Shown piece after piece: positions 1 to 5,384 of a stretch of 5,384 nt of DNA (the stretch's first letter is position 1; the number at the start of each line of letters is the position of its first letter). The position numbers and the translations under genes were made by a program. The notes under the pieces were generated by a model. The model was given only the letters and a program-made list of their open reading frames with translations, had not been told where the DNA came from and did no database searches. Origin of the DNA: Oscillospiraceae bacterium (GTDB lineage Bacteria > Bacillota > Clostridia > Oscillospirales > Oscillospiraceae); the NCBI GenBank assembly GCA_009786775.1, contig WQRL01000158.1:1-5384 (forward strand). The letters run 5' to 3'.

Positions 1-289
1 GCCCCCCAACCCTGCATATTTTCTTTAGGCTGACACTGTGAGTTCTCGGCAAAGTTTTAATTTTGTCAGGCAGCTTTGCGTGAAGAGGGTATGTCTGCGC
101 AACCGCTAAATATGAAATCGGCATCAGGCTCTGGTTTGTCACCACTGTTTTTATCTCAAAAGGGACACCGGGCTGCGTGGAGTACACCGACACCTCAAAC
201 TCAACACTTATTTTGGCTGTACTGCGCCTTAGTGAAATAAGTTCCAAAACTGTTCCAACCACAATGAGCATTATAAAGAAATAAATCAT
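1..289 (-). CDS. DUF58-family protein, N-terminal part (runs off the left edge)
   Basis: This partial gene gives 96 codons with no stop from the ATG at 289-287 down to the window edge. The protein opens with one hydrophobic segment (about residues 1-19, starting MIYFFIMLIVVGTVLEL), followed by basic residues (RR at 21-22). A beta-rich stretch follows, with the pattern seen in DUF58 proteins just after the membrane anchor: a polar strand region, then VVTNQSLMPISYLAV, which resembles the 'N-rk-lP-pwL-v' signature of that family. The von Willebrand-like part expected in the C-terminal half of DUF58 proteins lies outside the window. The start lies one base after the stop of the MoxR ATPase gene, with GGAG (complement of 300-303) and AAGG (complement of 294-297) inside the end of that gene as ribosome binding sites. 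The pairing MoxR then DUF58 is a well-known gene order and supports the call. Function in the family is poorly defined; membrane-associated assembly or maturation is proposed. The family call is likely, not certain, because only the N-terminus is visible. Confidence 0.75.
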   Translation of the reverse strand, partial: MIYFFIMLIVVGTVLELISLRRSTAKISVEFEVSVYSTQPGVPFEIKTVVTNQSLMPISYLAVAQTYPLHAKLPDKIKTLPRTHSVSLKKICRVGG

Positions 290-290
290 T

Positions 291-1235
291 TTACCTTGTC
301 TCCAAAGGCACTTGAACCGACTCGATAATTTCCTTCAAAACTGCCGAATCTTCGCCGGAGCCTGACAGGCCTGAGAGTGAGAGCCTATGTGACAGCACGC
401 ATGCGGCGAGCCGCTGTACATCTTCAGGCACTGCGAAGCTGCGCCCCTGTAGGCCCGCCGCCGCTTGCACAGCCCGAAAAAGAGCTATCGCCCCACGGGT
501 TGAGACCCCGGTCCGCACGCGGTTATGCCCTCGCGTCGCCTCAATTATGTCCATTATATACCCTCTAACGGCACTGCTCACCTCCACTTGCTTACAGCCT
601 TCTTTTGCCGCTGATATCTCTTTCGAGCCGGTCCGCTGCTCAAGCTCTGCAACAATATCCAGCGTATCCTCGCCGGAGATTACCGCAAGTTCCTCATCCC
701 TTGTCATGTAGCCGAGGGACATCCTCATAAAGAACCTGTCAGTCTGCGCCTCAGGCAGCGGAAAAGTCCCATGAGTTTCCAAAGGGTTCTGTGTCGCCAT
801 TATCATAAACGGGTCGTCCATAATGTGGGTTATGCCATCCACAGTCACCTGACGCTCCGCCATCGCCTCAAGCAGGCTCGACTGAGTGCGGGGTGTCGCC
901 CTGTTAATCTCATCAGCCAGCACCATATTGGCAAACAACGGCCCGGGCCTAAACTCAAATTCAGAGAGTTTGGGGTTGAAGAAATTAATCCCCGTGAGAT
1001 CCGACGGCAGCACATCCGGGGTAAACTGCACCCTCTTGAAGTCCCCGCCTACCGTCTTTGCAAAGGCTCTGAGCAACATGGTTTTGCCCGTCCCCGGCAC
1101 ATCTTCTAAAAGCACATGCCCTGAACACAAAAACGCCACCACCACGTTGAATATCTCATTTTCCTTGCCGACAATCACCTTGGAGCAATTGTCAATAATT
1201 TTTTCGCCAAATTCCTTCACAAATATCATATCCAT
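291..1235 (-). CDS. MoxR-family AAA+ ATPase
   Basis: This is a complete 314-residue AAA+ ATPase of the MoxR family, close to the family's usual length. The N-terminal helical part (1-40, with IVGKENEI at 21-28) leads into Walker A (VPGTGKT, 46-52; K51 and T52 bind nucleotide). Walker B follows (MVLADEIN, 104-111; D108 and catalytic E109), then sensor 1 in ATQNP (N150). An arginine-finger-like R167 sits in PEAQTDRF, and sensor 2 is R247 in VSTRG. The C-terminal lid domain ends at VPLETR. MoxR ATPases are thought to be chaperones that insert cofactors or remodel partner proteins, often with DUF58 and von Willebrand-domain proteins. The next gene, one base downstream, is such a DUF58 protein, so the two are almost certainly cotranscribed. 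The start at 1235 has a strong GGAGG (complement of 1247-1251) 11 bases upstream; the ATG two codons later is less likely. A strong promoter lies about 70 bases upstream. The actual substrate is unknown. Confidence 0.95.
   Translation of the reverse strand: MDMIFVKEFGEKIIDNCSKVIVGKENEIFNVVVAFLCSGHVLLEDVPGTGKTMLLRAFAKTVGGDFKRVQFTPDVLPSDLTGINFFNPKLSEFEFRPGPLFANMVLADEINRATPRTQSSLLEAMAERQVTVDGITHIMDDPFMIMATQNPLETHGTFPLPEAQTDRFFMRMSLGYMTRDEELAVISGEDTLDIVAELEQRTGSKEISAAKEGCKQVEVSSAVRGYIMDIIEATRGHNRVRTGVSTRGAIALFRAVQAAAGLQGRSFAVPEDVQRLAACVLSHRLSLSGLSGSGEDSAVLKEIIESVQVPLETR
300..303 (-). promoter_or_regulatory. Ribosome binding site for the DUF58 gene, inside the MoxR gene end
   Basis: GGAG on the minus strand lies 10 bases before the DUF58 ATG at 289 and sits within the last codons of the MoxR gene. 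A second AAGG (complement of 294-297) is only 4 bases away and is probably too close. The buried site and 1-nt intergenic gap suggest that translation of the two genes is coupled. Confidence 0.6.
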
Positions 1236-1246
1236 TTAGGGTGCTA

Positions 1247-1251
1247 CCTCC
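1247..1251 (-). promoter_or_regulatory. Ribosome binding site for the MoxR ATPase gene
   Basis: GGAGG, followed by TAG on the minus strand, lies 11 bases before the ATG at 1235. It supports this start over the second in-frame ATG at 1229. It lies directly downstream of an imperfect dyad (1256-1274), so RNA folding there could affect access to it. Confidence 0.8.
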
Positions 1252-1255
1252 AAAT

Positions 1256-1274
1256 ACACGAAGTTACTCCGTGT
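1256..1274. repeat. 19-bp near-perfect dyad in the MoxR leader
   Basis: On the plus strand this reads ACACGAAGTTACTCCGTGT. Eight of nine arm positions pair around a central base at 1265; the only mismatch (1261/1269) becomes a G-U pair in the minus-strand transcript. As RNA it could form a stem of about eight pairs with a three-base loop just before the ribosome binding site. As DNA it looks like a repressor operator. It overlaps the neighbouring 14-bp palindrome by three bases, so the two RNA structures would exclude each other. No regulator gene is visible in the window. Confidence 0.55.
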
Positions 1275-1285
1275 TTGTACAAACA
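1272..1285. repeat. 14-bp perfect palindrome TGTTTGTACAAACA
   Basis: All seven arm pairs match around the centre at 1278/1279, with no spacer. This form suits a dimeric DNA-binding protein better than an RNA hairpin, because there is no loop. It lies in the transcribed leader of the MoxR gene, about 18-34 bases downstream of the inferred transcription start, a position where a bound repressor would block elongation or promoter clearance. The regulator is unknown. Confidence 0.55.
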
Positions 1286-1293
1286 ACATTGCC

Positions 1294-1306
1294 ACTGCAA
1301 CGCAGT
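1294..1306. repeat. Short inverted repeat at the inferred 5' end of the MoxR mRNA
   Basis: ACTGC, AAC, GCAGT on the plus strand gives a five-pair stem with a three-base loop. It coincides with the expected transcription start (about 1303-1306, minus strand) of the MoxR promoter. If transcription starts at 1306, the transcript would begin exactly with this hairpin, and 5'-terminal stems can stabilise bacterial mRNAs. The stem is short and may be chance. Confidence 0.3.
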
Positions 1307-1309
1307 ACC

Positions 1310-1337
1310 ATTATAGCACACAGCCCTTCACAGTCAA
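1310..1337 (-). promoter_or_regulatory. Sigma70-type promoter for the MoxR-DUF58 unit
   Basis: On the minus strand a -35 box TTGACT (complement of 1332-1337, five of six consensus bases) is followed by a 16-base spacer and a perfect -10 box TATAAT (complement of 1310-1315). The -10 is preceded by TGC, an extended -10 element. Transcription should start near 1303-1306, giving a leader of about 70 bases that contains the dyads at 1294-1306, 1272-1285 and 1256-1274. This is the best-matching promoter I could see in the window. Confidence 0.85.
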
Positions 1338-1347
1338 TGGAATTAAT

Positions 1348-1376
1348 TTGATTTTTAGCCCCCGGTGTGTTATCTT
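1348..1376 (+). promoter_or_regulatory. Probable sigma70-type promoter for fucU
   Basis: TTGATT (1348-1353) and TATCTT (1371-1376) are separated by 17 bases, and the -10 is preceded by TGT, an extended -10 element. Each hexamer matches four of six consensus bases. A start near 1383 would leave a leader of about 30 bases before the fucU ATG. It is back to back with the MoxR promoter, with only 10 bases between the two -35 boxes, so the two polymerase footprints would overlap. It is clearly weaker by sequence than its partner. Confidence 0.5.
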
Positions 1377-1395
1377 AAATGTCAGTGTAATCATG

Positions 1396-1403
1396 AAAGG
1401 AAG
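1396..1403 (+). promoter_or_regulatory. Ribosome binding site that sets the fucU start
   Basis: AAAGGAAG ends 10 bases before the ATG at 1414. The upstream in-frame ATGs at 1348 and 1393 have no comparable site, and the first lies at the -35 box of the likely promoter. The start at 1414 also gives the conserved family N-terminus (MLRNIPKIIPPELL). Confidence 0.75.
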
Positions 1404-1413
1404 TTGCAATATT

Positions 1414-1842
1414 ATGCTACGGAATATACCCAAAATCATCCCTCCAGAGCTTCTTAAAATTCTCTCTGAGATGGGTCACGGCGACACGGTTATACTCGCC
1501 GATGCAAACTACCCCGCCGCAACAGGGGCCCAGCGCCTTGTGCGCACAGATGGCTCCGAGGTGACAGAGCTGCTAGACGCGATTCTACCTTTTTTCCCAC
1601 TTGATGTCTATGTCACATCACCTGTAGCCCTCATGGCTCCGGTGCAGGGCGACTCCACGCCCGAGATTTGGGCACAGTACCGTGAAATCATAAAAAAACA
1701 TGACACCGACAAGGCCTTCAATGATTTTGAACTTGTTGAGCGTATGCAGTTTTACGAAGATGCCAAAAATGCCTTTGCAATAGTTCAGACCGGCACGACA
1801 GCCAAATATGCTAACATCTCCCTAAAAAAAGGGGTCATTTAG
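1414..1842 (+). CDS. fucU: FucU/RbsD-family sugar mutarotase (L-fucose mutarotase-like)
   Basis: This 142-residue protein matches the FucU branch of the RbsD/FucU family along its whole length (E. coli FucU is about 140 residues). These cytoplasmic oligomeric enzymes interconvert anomers of free sugars, such as alpha- and beta-L-fucose, or ring forms of ribose, so that kinases or isomerases receive the usable form. Recognisable blocks are PELLKILSEMGHGD (residues 11-24, with conserved H22), the LADANYP segment (D30), the RTDG motif, the LLDAILPFFPLD helix, the MAPVQGD segment, and the C-terminal FAIVQTG and AKYANISLKKGV with Y132 and N134. The FucU-type KYANI ending favours fucose over ribose, but the substrate is not proved. 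The start at 1414 is preferred over in-frame ATGs at 1348 and 1393, as explained at the ribosome binding site. No fucose or ribose kinase, isomerase or importer gene is visible nearby; the next gene, 72 bases downstream on the same strand, is an ABC exporter subunit. Confidence 0.92.
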   Translation: MLRNIPKIIPPELLKILSEMGHGDTVILADANYPAATGAQRLVRTDGSEVTELLDAILPFFPLDVYVTSPVALMAPVQGDSTPEIWAQYREIIKKHDTDKAFNDFELVERMQFYEDAKNAFAIVQTGTTAKYANISLKKGVI

Positions 1843-1844
1843 CA

Positions 1845-1860
1845 AGGCGGTAGGCCGCCT
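1845..1860 (+). other. GC-rich hairpin between fucU and the first ABC gene
   Basis: AGGCGG, TAGG, CCGCCT forms a perfect six-pair stem with a four-base loop, two bases after the fucU stop codon. No run of T follows on either strand within normal distance, so it is not a standard intrinsic terminator. It could be an RNA processing or 3'-end stabilising element that lowers exporter expression relative to fucU, or a partial terminator. The rest of the 72-bp gap shows no leader ORF and no convincing promoter. Confidence 0.45.
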
Positions 1861-1900
1861 GCATAAGCCTCACCGCACTTATCTGTTAAACTACACAAAA

Positions 1901-1905
1901 AAGGA
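1901..1905 (+). promoter_or_regulatory. Ribosome binding site for the first ABC gene
   Basis: AAGGA stands 9 bases before the ATG at 1915 in an A-rich, probably unstructured stretch. It favours 1915 over the in-frame ATG at 1924. Confidence 0.65.
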
Positions 1906-1914
1906 ATCAAAAAA

Positions 1915-3672
1915 ATGATCAAAATGTTCTCGCGGCTTAAACCAAGAGAGTGGCTACTTACTTTCATCAGCCTTGTATTTATTGTCGGCCAGGTCTGGCT
2001 GGATTTGAGCGTCCCCTTCTACATGGCTGAGATAACCCGGATTGTCACCACAGGCGGCCAGCTGAGCGAAGTGCTGATTGTAGGGCTGTTTATGCTCGGG
2101 GCAACTTTGGGCAGCGCAGTCGCATCTATAATAATAGGCTTCGTCGCCGCCCATGTGGGCGCGAGCTTTTCCCAGAGCCTCCGCGGCGATCTTTTCAGGA
2201 GGGTGGAGAGCTTCTCCCTTGATGAAATCAATAAATTTTCGACTGCCAGCCTAATAACCCGCACCACAAACGACATAACCCAAATTCAAATGCTTGTCGC
2301 GATGGGTATGCAGCTTATAGTAAGAGCTCCGATAATGGCAGTCTGGGCTTTAAGTGCTATGGCTGGGGGAAACTGGGAATGGACAGCCCTTACCGGCGCG
2401 CTCGTGGCAGTTGTTGTAATAATGATATCCATACTCATGGCATATGCCCTGCCGCGCTTTCGCAAAATCCAGGATCTCACCGACAACCTCAACCTCGTCA
2501 CGCGGGAAAATCTCACAGGAATCAGAGTTGTCAGAGCCTATAACGCTGAGAGCTTTCAGGAAAAGAAATTTGACAAGGCCAATGAAGATTTCACATCAAC
2601 TTCCCTAAGCGTCGTCCGGGCTATGCAAATAATGAATCCTGTAATGCGCCTTGTAATGTCAGGCTTATCCCTAGGTATTTTCTGGATTGGCGCATTTCTT
2701 ATTCAGGCTGCAACAATTGAGGGACGCATTGATATATTCGCAAATATGGTGGTGTTCTCCCAATACGCCATGCACGTTATTATGTCCTTCATGATGCTAA
2801 CTATGATTCTTATAATACTCCCTAGGGTAATGGTTTCTGTAAAACGCGTCAATGAGGTTTTAGAAACTGAGCCCAAAATCCTCGACGGCCACATCTCCGC
2901 AACTCCCGAAGGGGTTGTGGGCGAGGTGGAATTTAGAAATGTAAGTTTCAAATATCCCGACGGCGAAGACTACGCTCTCTATGATATCTCATTTAAGGCA
3001 GAGCGCGGCGAAACTGTTGCTCTTATAGGCTCCACAGGCAGCGGCAAATCCACAATAGTCAACTTGGTGCCGCGCTTTTATGATACAACGCAGGGCCAAG
3101 TCTTAGTCAACGGCGTAGATGTAAAGGACTACACCCAGGAAGCTCTGCGCAACACCTTGGGCTATGTCCCTCAAAAGGCCGCTATATTTTCAGGCACCGT
3201 TTCATCAAATGTGGCATTTGGCTCAAGCGGCAAACCTCAGCCCAGCGAAAATGATGTAAGGGCAGCCGTGAGCATTGCCCAGGCATTGCCATTTGTCGAA
3301 GATATGGAGAACTCCTTCGAAGCCCACATAGCCCAAGGGGGCACAAATATTTCAGGCGGCGAGAAGCAAAGACTCTCAATTGCGAGAGCTATTTGCAGAA
3401 GGCCGGAGATTTATATTTTCGACGACTCATTTTCCGCACTTGACTACAAGACCGACAAGGATTTGCGCGCGGCTCTCCAAGCGGAAACCCAAGGTGCCAC
3501 CTGCCTTATTGTTGCGCAGCGCATCGGCACTATCCGCGGAGCCGACCGGATTTTGGTTCTGGATGAGGGCAGGCTCGTCGGCACCGGCACACACGAGATA
3601 CTCATGAAGTCCTGCGAGGTCTACCGTGAGATAGCTCAGTCACAGTTGTCTGTAGAGGAGTTGGGATTATGA
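1915..3672 (+). CDS. Heterodimeric ABC exporter, subunit with the degenerate ATP site (BmrC/TM287-like)
   Basis: This 585-residue half-transporter has a six-helix membrane domain (roughly 13-35, 52-78, 128-150, 153-179, 241-268, 276-303) followed by a nucleotide-binding domain. The ATPase motifs are the A-loop Y347, Walker A GSTGSGKST (372-380), Q-loop Q420, signature ISGGE (479-483) and Walker B IYIFDD (499-504). Two catalytic positions are changed: the Glu after Walker B is Asp (D504 in FDDSFSALD), and the H-loop His is Gln (Q535 in VAQRIGTI). This pattern is known from the non-hydrolytic site of heterodimeric exporters such as TM287/288, BmrCD and LmrCD, so the protein should need a partner with an intact site. 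That partner is the overlapping next gene. The pair probably exports a drug, peptide or lipid-like compound across the cytoplasmic membrane; the substrate cannot be read from the sequence. The intracellular-loop motif VVRAYNAE (205-212) is shared exactly with the partner. No frameshift is seen. Confidence 0.93.
   Translation: MIKMFSRLKPREWLLTFISLVFIVGQVWLDLSVPFYMAEITRIVTTGGQLSEVLIVGLFMLGATLGSAVASIIIGFVAAHVGASFSQSLRGDLFRRVESFSLDEINKFSTASLITRTTNDITQIQMLVAMGMQLIVRAPIMAVWALSAMAGGNWEWTALTGALVAVVVIMISILMAYALPRFRKIQDLTDNLNLVTRENLTGIRVVRAYNAESFQEKKFDKANEDFTSTSLSVVRAMQIMNPVMRLVMSGLSLGIFWIGAFLIQAATIEGRIDIFANMVVFSQYAMHVIMSFMMLTMILIILPRVMVSVKRVNEVLETEPKILDGHISATPEGVVGEVEFRNVSFKYPDGEDYALYDISFKAERGETVALIGSTGSGKSTIVNLVPRFYDTTQGQVLVNGVDVKDYTQEALRNTLGYVPQKAAIFSGTVSSNVAFGSSGKPQPSENDVRAAVSIAQALPFVEDMENSFEAHIAQGGTNISGGEKQRLSIARAICRRPEIYIFDDSFSALDYKTDKDLRAALQAETQGATCLIVAQRIGTIRGADRILVLDEGRLVGTGTHEILMKSCEVYREIAQSQLSVEELGL
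3655..3660 (+). promoter_or_regulatory. Ribosome binding site for the second ABC gene, inside the first
   Basis: GAGGAG lies 8 bases before the ATG at 3669, within the last codons of the upstream ABC gene (it encodes the Glu-Glu near its C-terminus). Together with the ATGA overlap it fixes the start of the second subunit and implies coupled translation. Confidence 0.8.
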
Positions 3673-5384
3673 GTAAGAATAAAAAGCAAGAAGCAAAGCA
3701 GCATACGCCTGCACAAAAAAACTTCGGCCCAGGCAGCCGCCCCGCTCCCGGCACTATAGAAAAGCCCAAAAACTTCGGCGGAGCACTGGCAAAGATTATC
3801 AGGCATGTGGGCAAGTTCATCCCCGCAATTATCGCCTCGGCTGTTTTGGCTTTCTTCGGCACTGTCACAGCTCTTGCAGGCCCCGACATGCTGCGCCTTG
3901 TCACAGATACAATCTCAGAAGGGCTACAGACCACCATCGACATTGAGCGTGTTGTCAGGCTCTGTGTAATCCTCCTGATAATTTTCGCAGTTGGCTCACT
4001 GCTCAATTATATACAGGGCCTTATAATCACCAATGTCACTCAGCGCTTCGCCCAACAGCTTCGAAGCAGTGTATCCCAGAAAATCAACAGGCTCCCGCTT
4101 AAATATTTCGACAAAACCACTCACGGCGATATTCTCAGCCGCGTCACAAATGACGTGGACACCATCTCCTCCGCCTTGGGACAGAGCATTGGTACACTGA
4201 CCGCATCCGTAACCCTTCTGGTCGGTTCTCTCGTTTTAATGCTCATAACGAACCTCCTAATGGCTCTGACCGCTGTAGTTTCTGTTCTTATCGGCTTTGC
4301 AGCTATGGCCTTAACTATGAAGAAATCTCAAAAGTTCTTTAACCAAAACCAGGAAAATCTCGGCTCACTCAACGGGCATATCGAAGAGATTTACACAGGT
4401 CACAATGTGGTAAGAGCCTATAATGCCGAGCGCGAAGCCATAGAGTCTTTCGACAAGGTAAATAATGCACTCTTCGAAAGTAACTGGAAATCCCAGTTTA
4501 TATCAGGCCTGATGATGCCGATGATGTTTTTCATAGGAAACTTCGGCTATGTGGCAGTATGTATAGTTGGTGCTGTACTTGCCCTTAACGGCGATATATC
4601 ATTCGGCGTTATCGTGGCATTTATGCTCCACATCCGCAACTTCACACAGCCTTTAGGCGGGCTCGCCCAGTCAATGACATCCCTTCAAGCCGCTGCCGCT
4701 GCCGCAGAGCGTGTATTTGAATTCGTTGAGGCCGAAGATATGGCCGACGAGAGCGGAATAACTGAAGCTCTCACCGATGTGCGGGGCGATGTAGAATTTT
4801 GCAACTTAGCCTTCGGCTACTCGGATGACAAACTCATTATTAAGGACTTCTCCGCCACCATAAAGGCCGGACAAAAGGTAGCCATAGTCGGCCCCACCGG
4901 AGCCGGCAAGACCACCATAGTAAACCTTCTAATGCGCTTTTATGATGCCCAGAGCGGAGAAATCAAGATTGACGGCACCCCGATTTCACAGCTAACCCGA
5001 AGCAATGTTCACGCGCTTTTCTGCATGGTACTCCAAGACACATGGCTCTTTGAAGGCACTGTAAAAGAAAACGTAATCTACAGCAAGGATGGTGTCTCTG
5101 ACGAGGATGTAAAAAATGCCTGTAAGTCAGTTGGGCTTCACCACTTTATCCGTACGCTGCCCCACGGCTACGACACAGTGCTCAGCGAAAACGTCCTGCT
5201 CTCCGCCGGTCAGAAGCAGCTTCTGACTATCGCTAGGGCGATGATTGAAAACTCTCCCCTGCTAATACTTGACGAGGCCACCAGTTCTGTTGATACCCGC
5301 ACCGAAATTCTTGTCCAGCGCGCCATGGAGAAACTGACCCAAGGCAGAACTTCATTTGTCATTGCACACCGCCTATCTACCATT
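3669..5384 (+). CDS. Heterodimeric ABC exporter, subunit with the canonical ATP site (BmrD/TM288-like; runs off the right edge)
   Basis: The frame is open for 572 codons to the window edge; probably only a few tens of C-terminal residues are missing. A hydrophilic Lys/Gln/Pro/Gly-rich tail (about 1-36, with EKPKNF) precedes six membrane helices (roughly 49-71, 96-118, 174-195, 197-217, 282-305, 311-325). The nucleotide-binding domain has A-loop Y384, Walker A GPTGAGKTT (408-416), Q-loop Q456, signature LSAGQ (511-515), Walker B LLILDE (531-536) with catalytic E536, D-loop SSVD (539-542) and H-loop H567. This subunit therefore keeps the Glu and His that the upstream protein lacks. In the heterodimer, its Walker motifs and the partner's ISGGE would form the hydrolysing site. 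Its own LSAGQ, with Ala for the second Gly of LSGGQ, would complete the degenerate site. The 4-base overlap (ATGA) with the first subunit suggests equal expression and assembly. The VVRAYNAE motif (247-254) matches the partner. The substrate is unknown. Confidence 0.93.
   Translation, partial: MSKNKKQEAKQHTPAQKNFGPGSRPAPGTIEKPKNFGGALAKIIRHVGKFIPAIIASAVLAFFGTVTALAGPDMLRLVTDTISEGLQTTIDIERVVRLCVILLIIFAVGSLLNYIQGLIITNVTQRFAQQLRSSVSQKINRLPLKYFDKTTHGDILSRVTNDVDTISSALGQSIGTLTASVTLLVGSLVLMLITNLLMALTAVVSVLIGFAAMALTMKKSQKFFNQNQENLGSLNGHIEEIYTGHNVVRAYNAEREAIESFDKVNNALFESNWKSQFISGLMMPMMFFIGNFGYVAVCIVGAVLALNGDISFGVIVAFMLHIRNFTQPLGGLAQSMTSLQAAAAAAERVFEFVEAEDMADESGITEALTDVRGDVEFCNLAFGYSDDKLIIKDFSATIKAGQKVAIVGPTGAGKTTIVNLLMRFYDAQSGEIKIDGTPISQLTRSNVHALFCMVLQDTWLFEGTVKENVIYSKDGVSDEDVKNACKSVGLHHFIRTLPHGYDTVLSENVLLSAGQKQLLTIARAMIENSPLLILDEATSSVDTRTEILVQRAMEKLTQGRTSFVIAHRLSTI

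Noticed and set aside
377..1239. Plus-strand open frames at 377-568, 771-1109 and 886-1239
   Set aside because: They lie wholly or almost wholly opposite the well-supported MoxR gene, show no family motifs, have low-complexity or basic composition, and lack ribosome binding sites of note. They are shadows of the real gene.
1348..1413. Longer N-terminus for the mutarotase from ATG at 1348 or 1393
   Set aside because: There is no ribosome binding site, the start at 1348 falls on the likely -35 box, and the extra residues are absent from the known FucU form.
1823..1835. Run of A followed by GGGG near the end of fucU, as a possible frameshift site
   Set aside because: The normal frame encodes the conserved LKKGV ending and stops at the expected length, so no shift is needed.
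1845..1860. Intrinsic transcription terminator after fucU
   Set aside because: The stem is good, but no T-run follows on the plus strand, and on the minus strand the only T-run lies well beyond the stem.
1954..3379. Several minus-strand frames within the first ABC gene, including 2019-2276, 2286-2516, 2703-2951 and 3182-3379
   Set aside because: They are antisense to a protein with all expected ABC motifs, and their translations match no recognisable family.
3380..3607. Plus-strand frame inside the first ABC gene
   Set aside because: It is an out-of-phase reading of the nucleotide-binding domain with no independent support.
3602..4006. Minus-strand 134-codon frame across the ABC gene junction
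   Set aside because: It is opposite the end of one ABC gene and the start of the next, and has no recognisable domain. The plus-strand reading explains the sequence fully.
4690..4711. GCC/GCT repeat-like tract in the second ABC gene
   Set aside because: It encodes the Ala-rich segment before AERVFEF that is common in this exporter family at the end of the membrane domain, so it is not a separate repeat element.

Overview
The window reads as chromosomal DNA of a Gram-positive bacterium, most likely Bacillota (Clostridia-like). The support is indirect. Shine-Dalgarno sites are strong and purine-rich, genes are tightly packed with 1-nt gaps and ATGA overlaps, and the two ABC proteins look like the paired heterodimeric exporters common in that phylum. 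Base composition is moderate by eye. I cannot name a genus. No mobile element, CRISPR array, tRNA or rRNA is visible.

Layout: the minus strand of the left quarter holds a two-gene unit. A MoxR-type AAA+ ATPase (1235 down to 291) is followed after one base by the N-terminal part of a DUF58-family protein that runs off the left edge (289 down to 1). MoxR and DUF58 proteins commonly occur together and are thought to act as a chaperone or maturation module at the membrane or cell surface. The plus strand holds a FucU/RbsD-family sugar mutarotase (1414-1842), then two overlapping ABC exporter half-transporters (1915-3672, and 3669 to the right edge). The two units diverge from a 178-bp control region (1236-1413). 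It contains a very good sigma70-type promoter for the MoxR unit, a weaker back-to-back promoter for fucU, and a run of inverted repeats in the MoxR leader.

How the genes work together: the two ABC proteins look like one asymmetric exporter. The first subunit has the degenerate ATP site (Asp instead of the catalytic Glu, Gln instead of the H-loop His). The second keeps the Glu and the His. Translational coupling through an ATGA overlap fits 1:1 production. The mutarotase lies 72 bp upstream, with a short hairpin but no U-tract between it and the exporter, so cotranscription is possible. Its functional link to the exporter is not evident.

I found no clearly new biological system. The parts most worth a second look are the divergent control region with its stacked dyads, and the placement of fucU outside any visible sugar operon.
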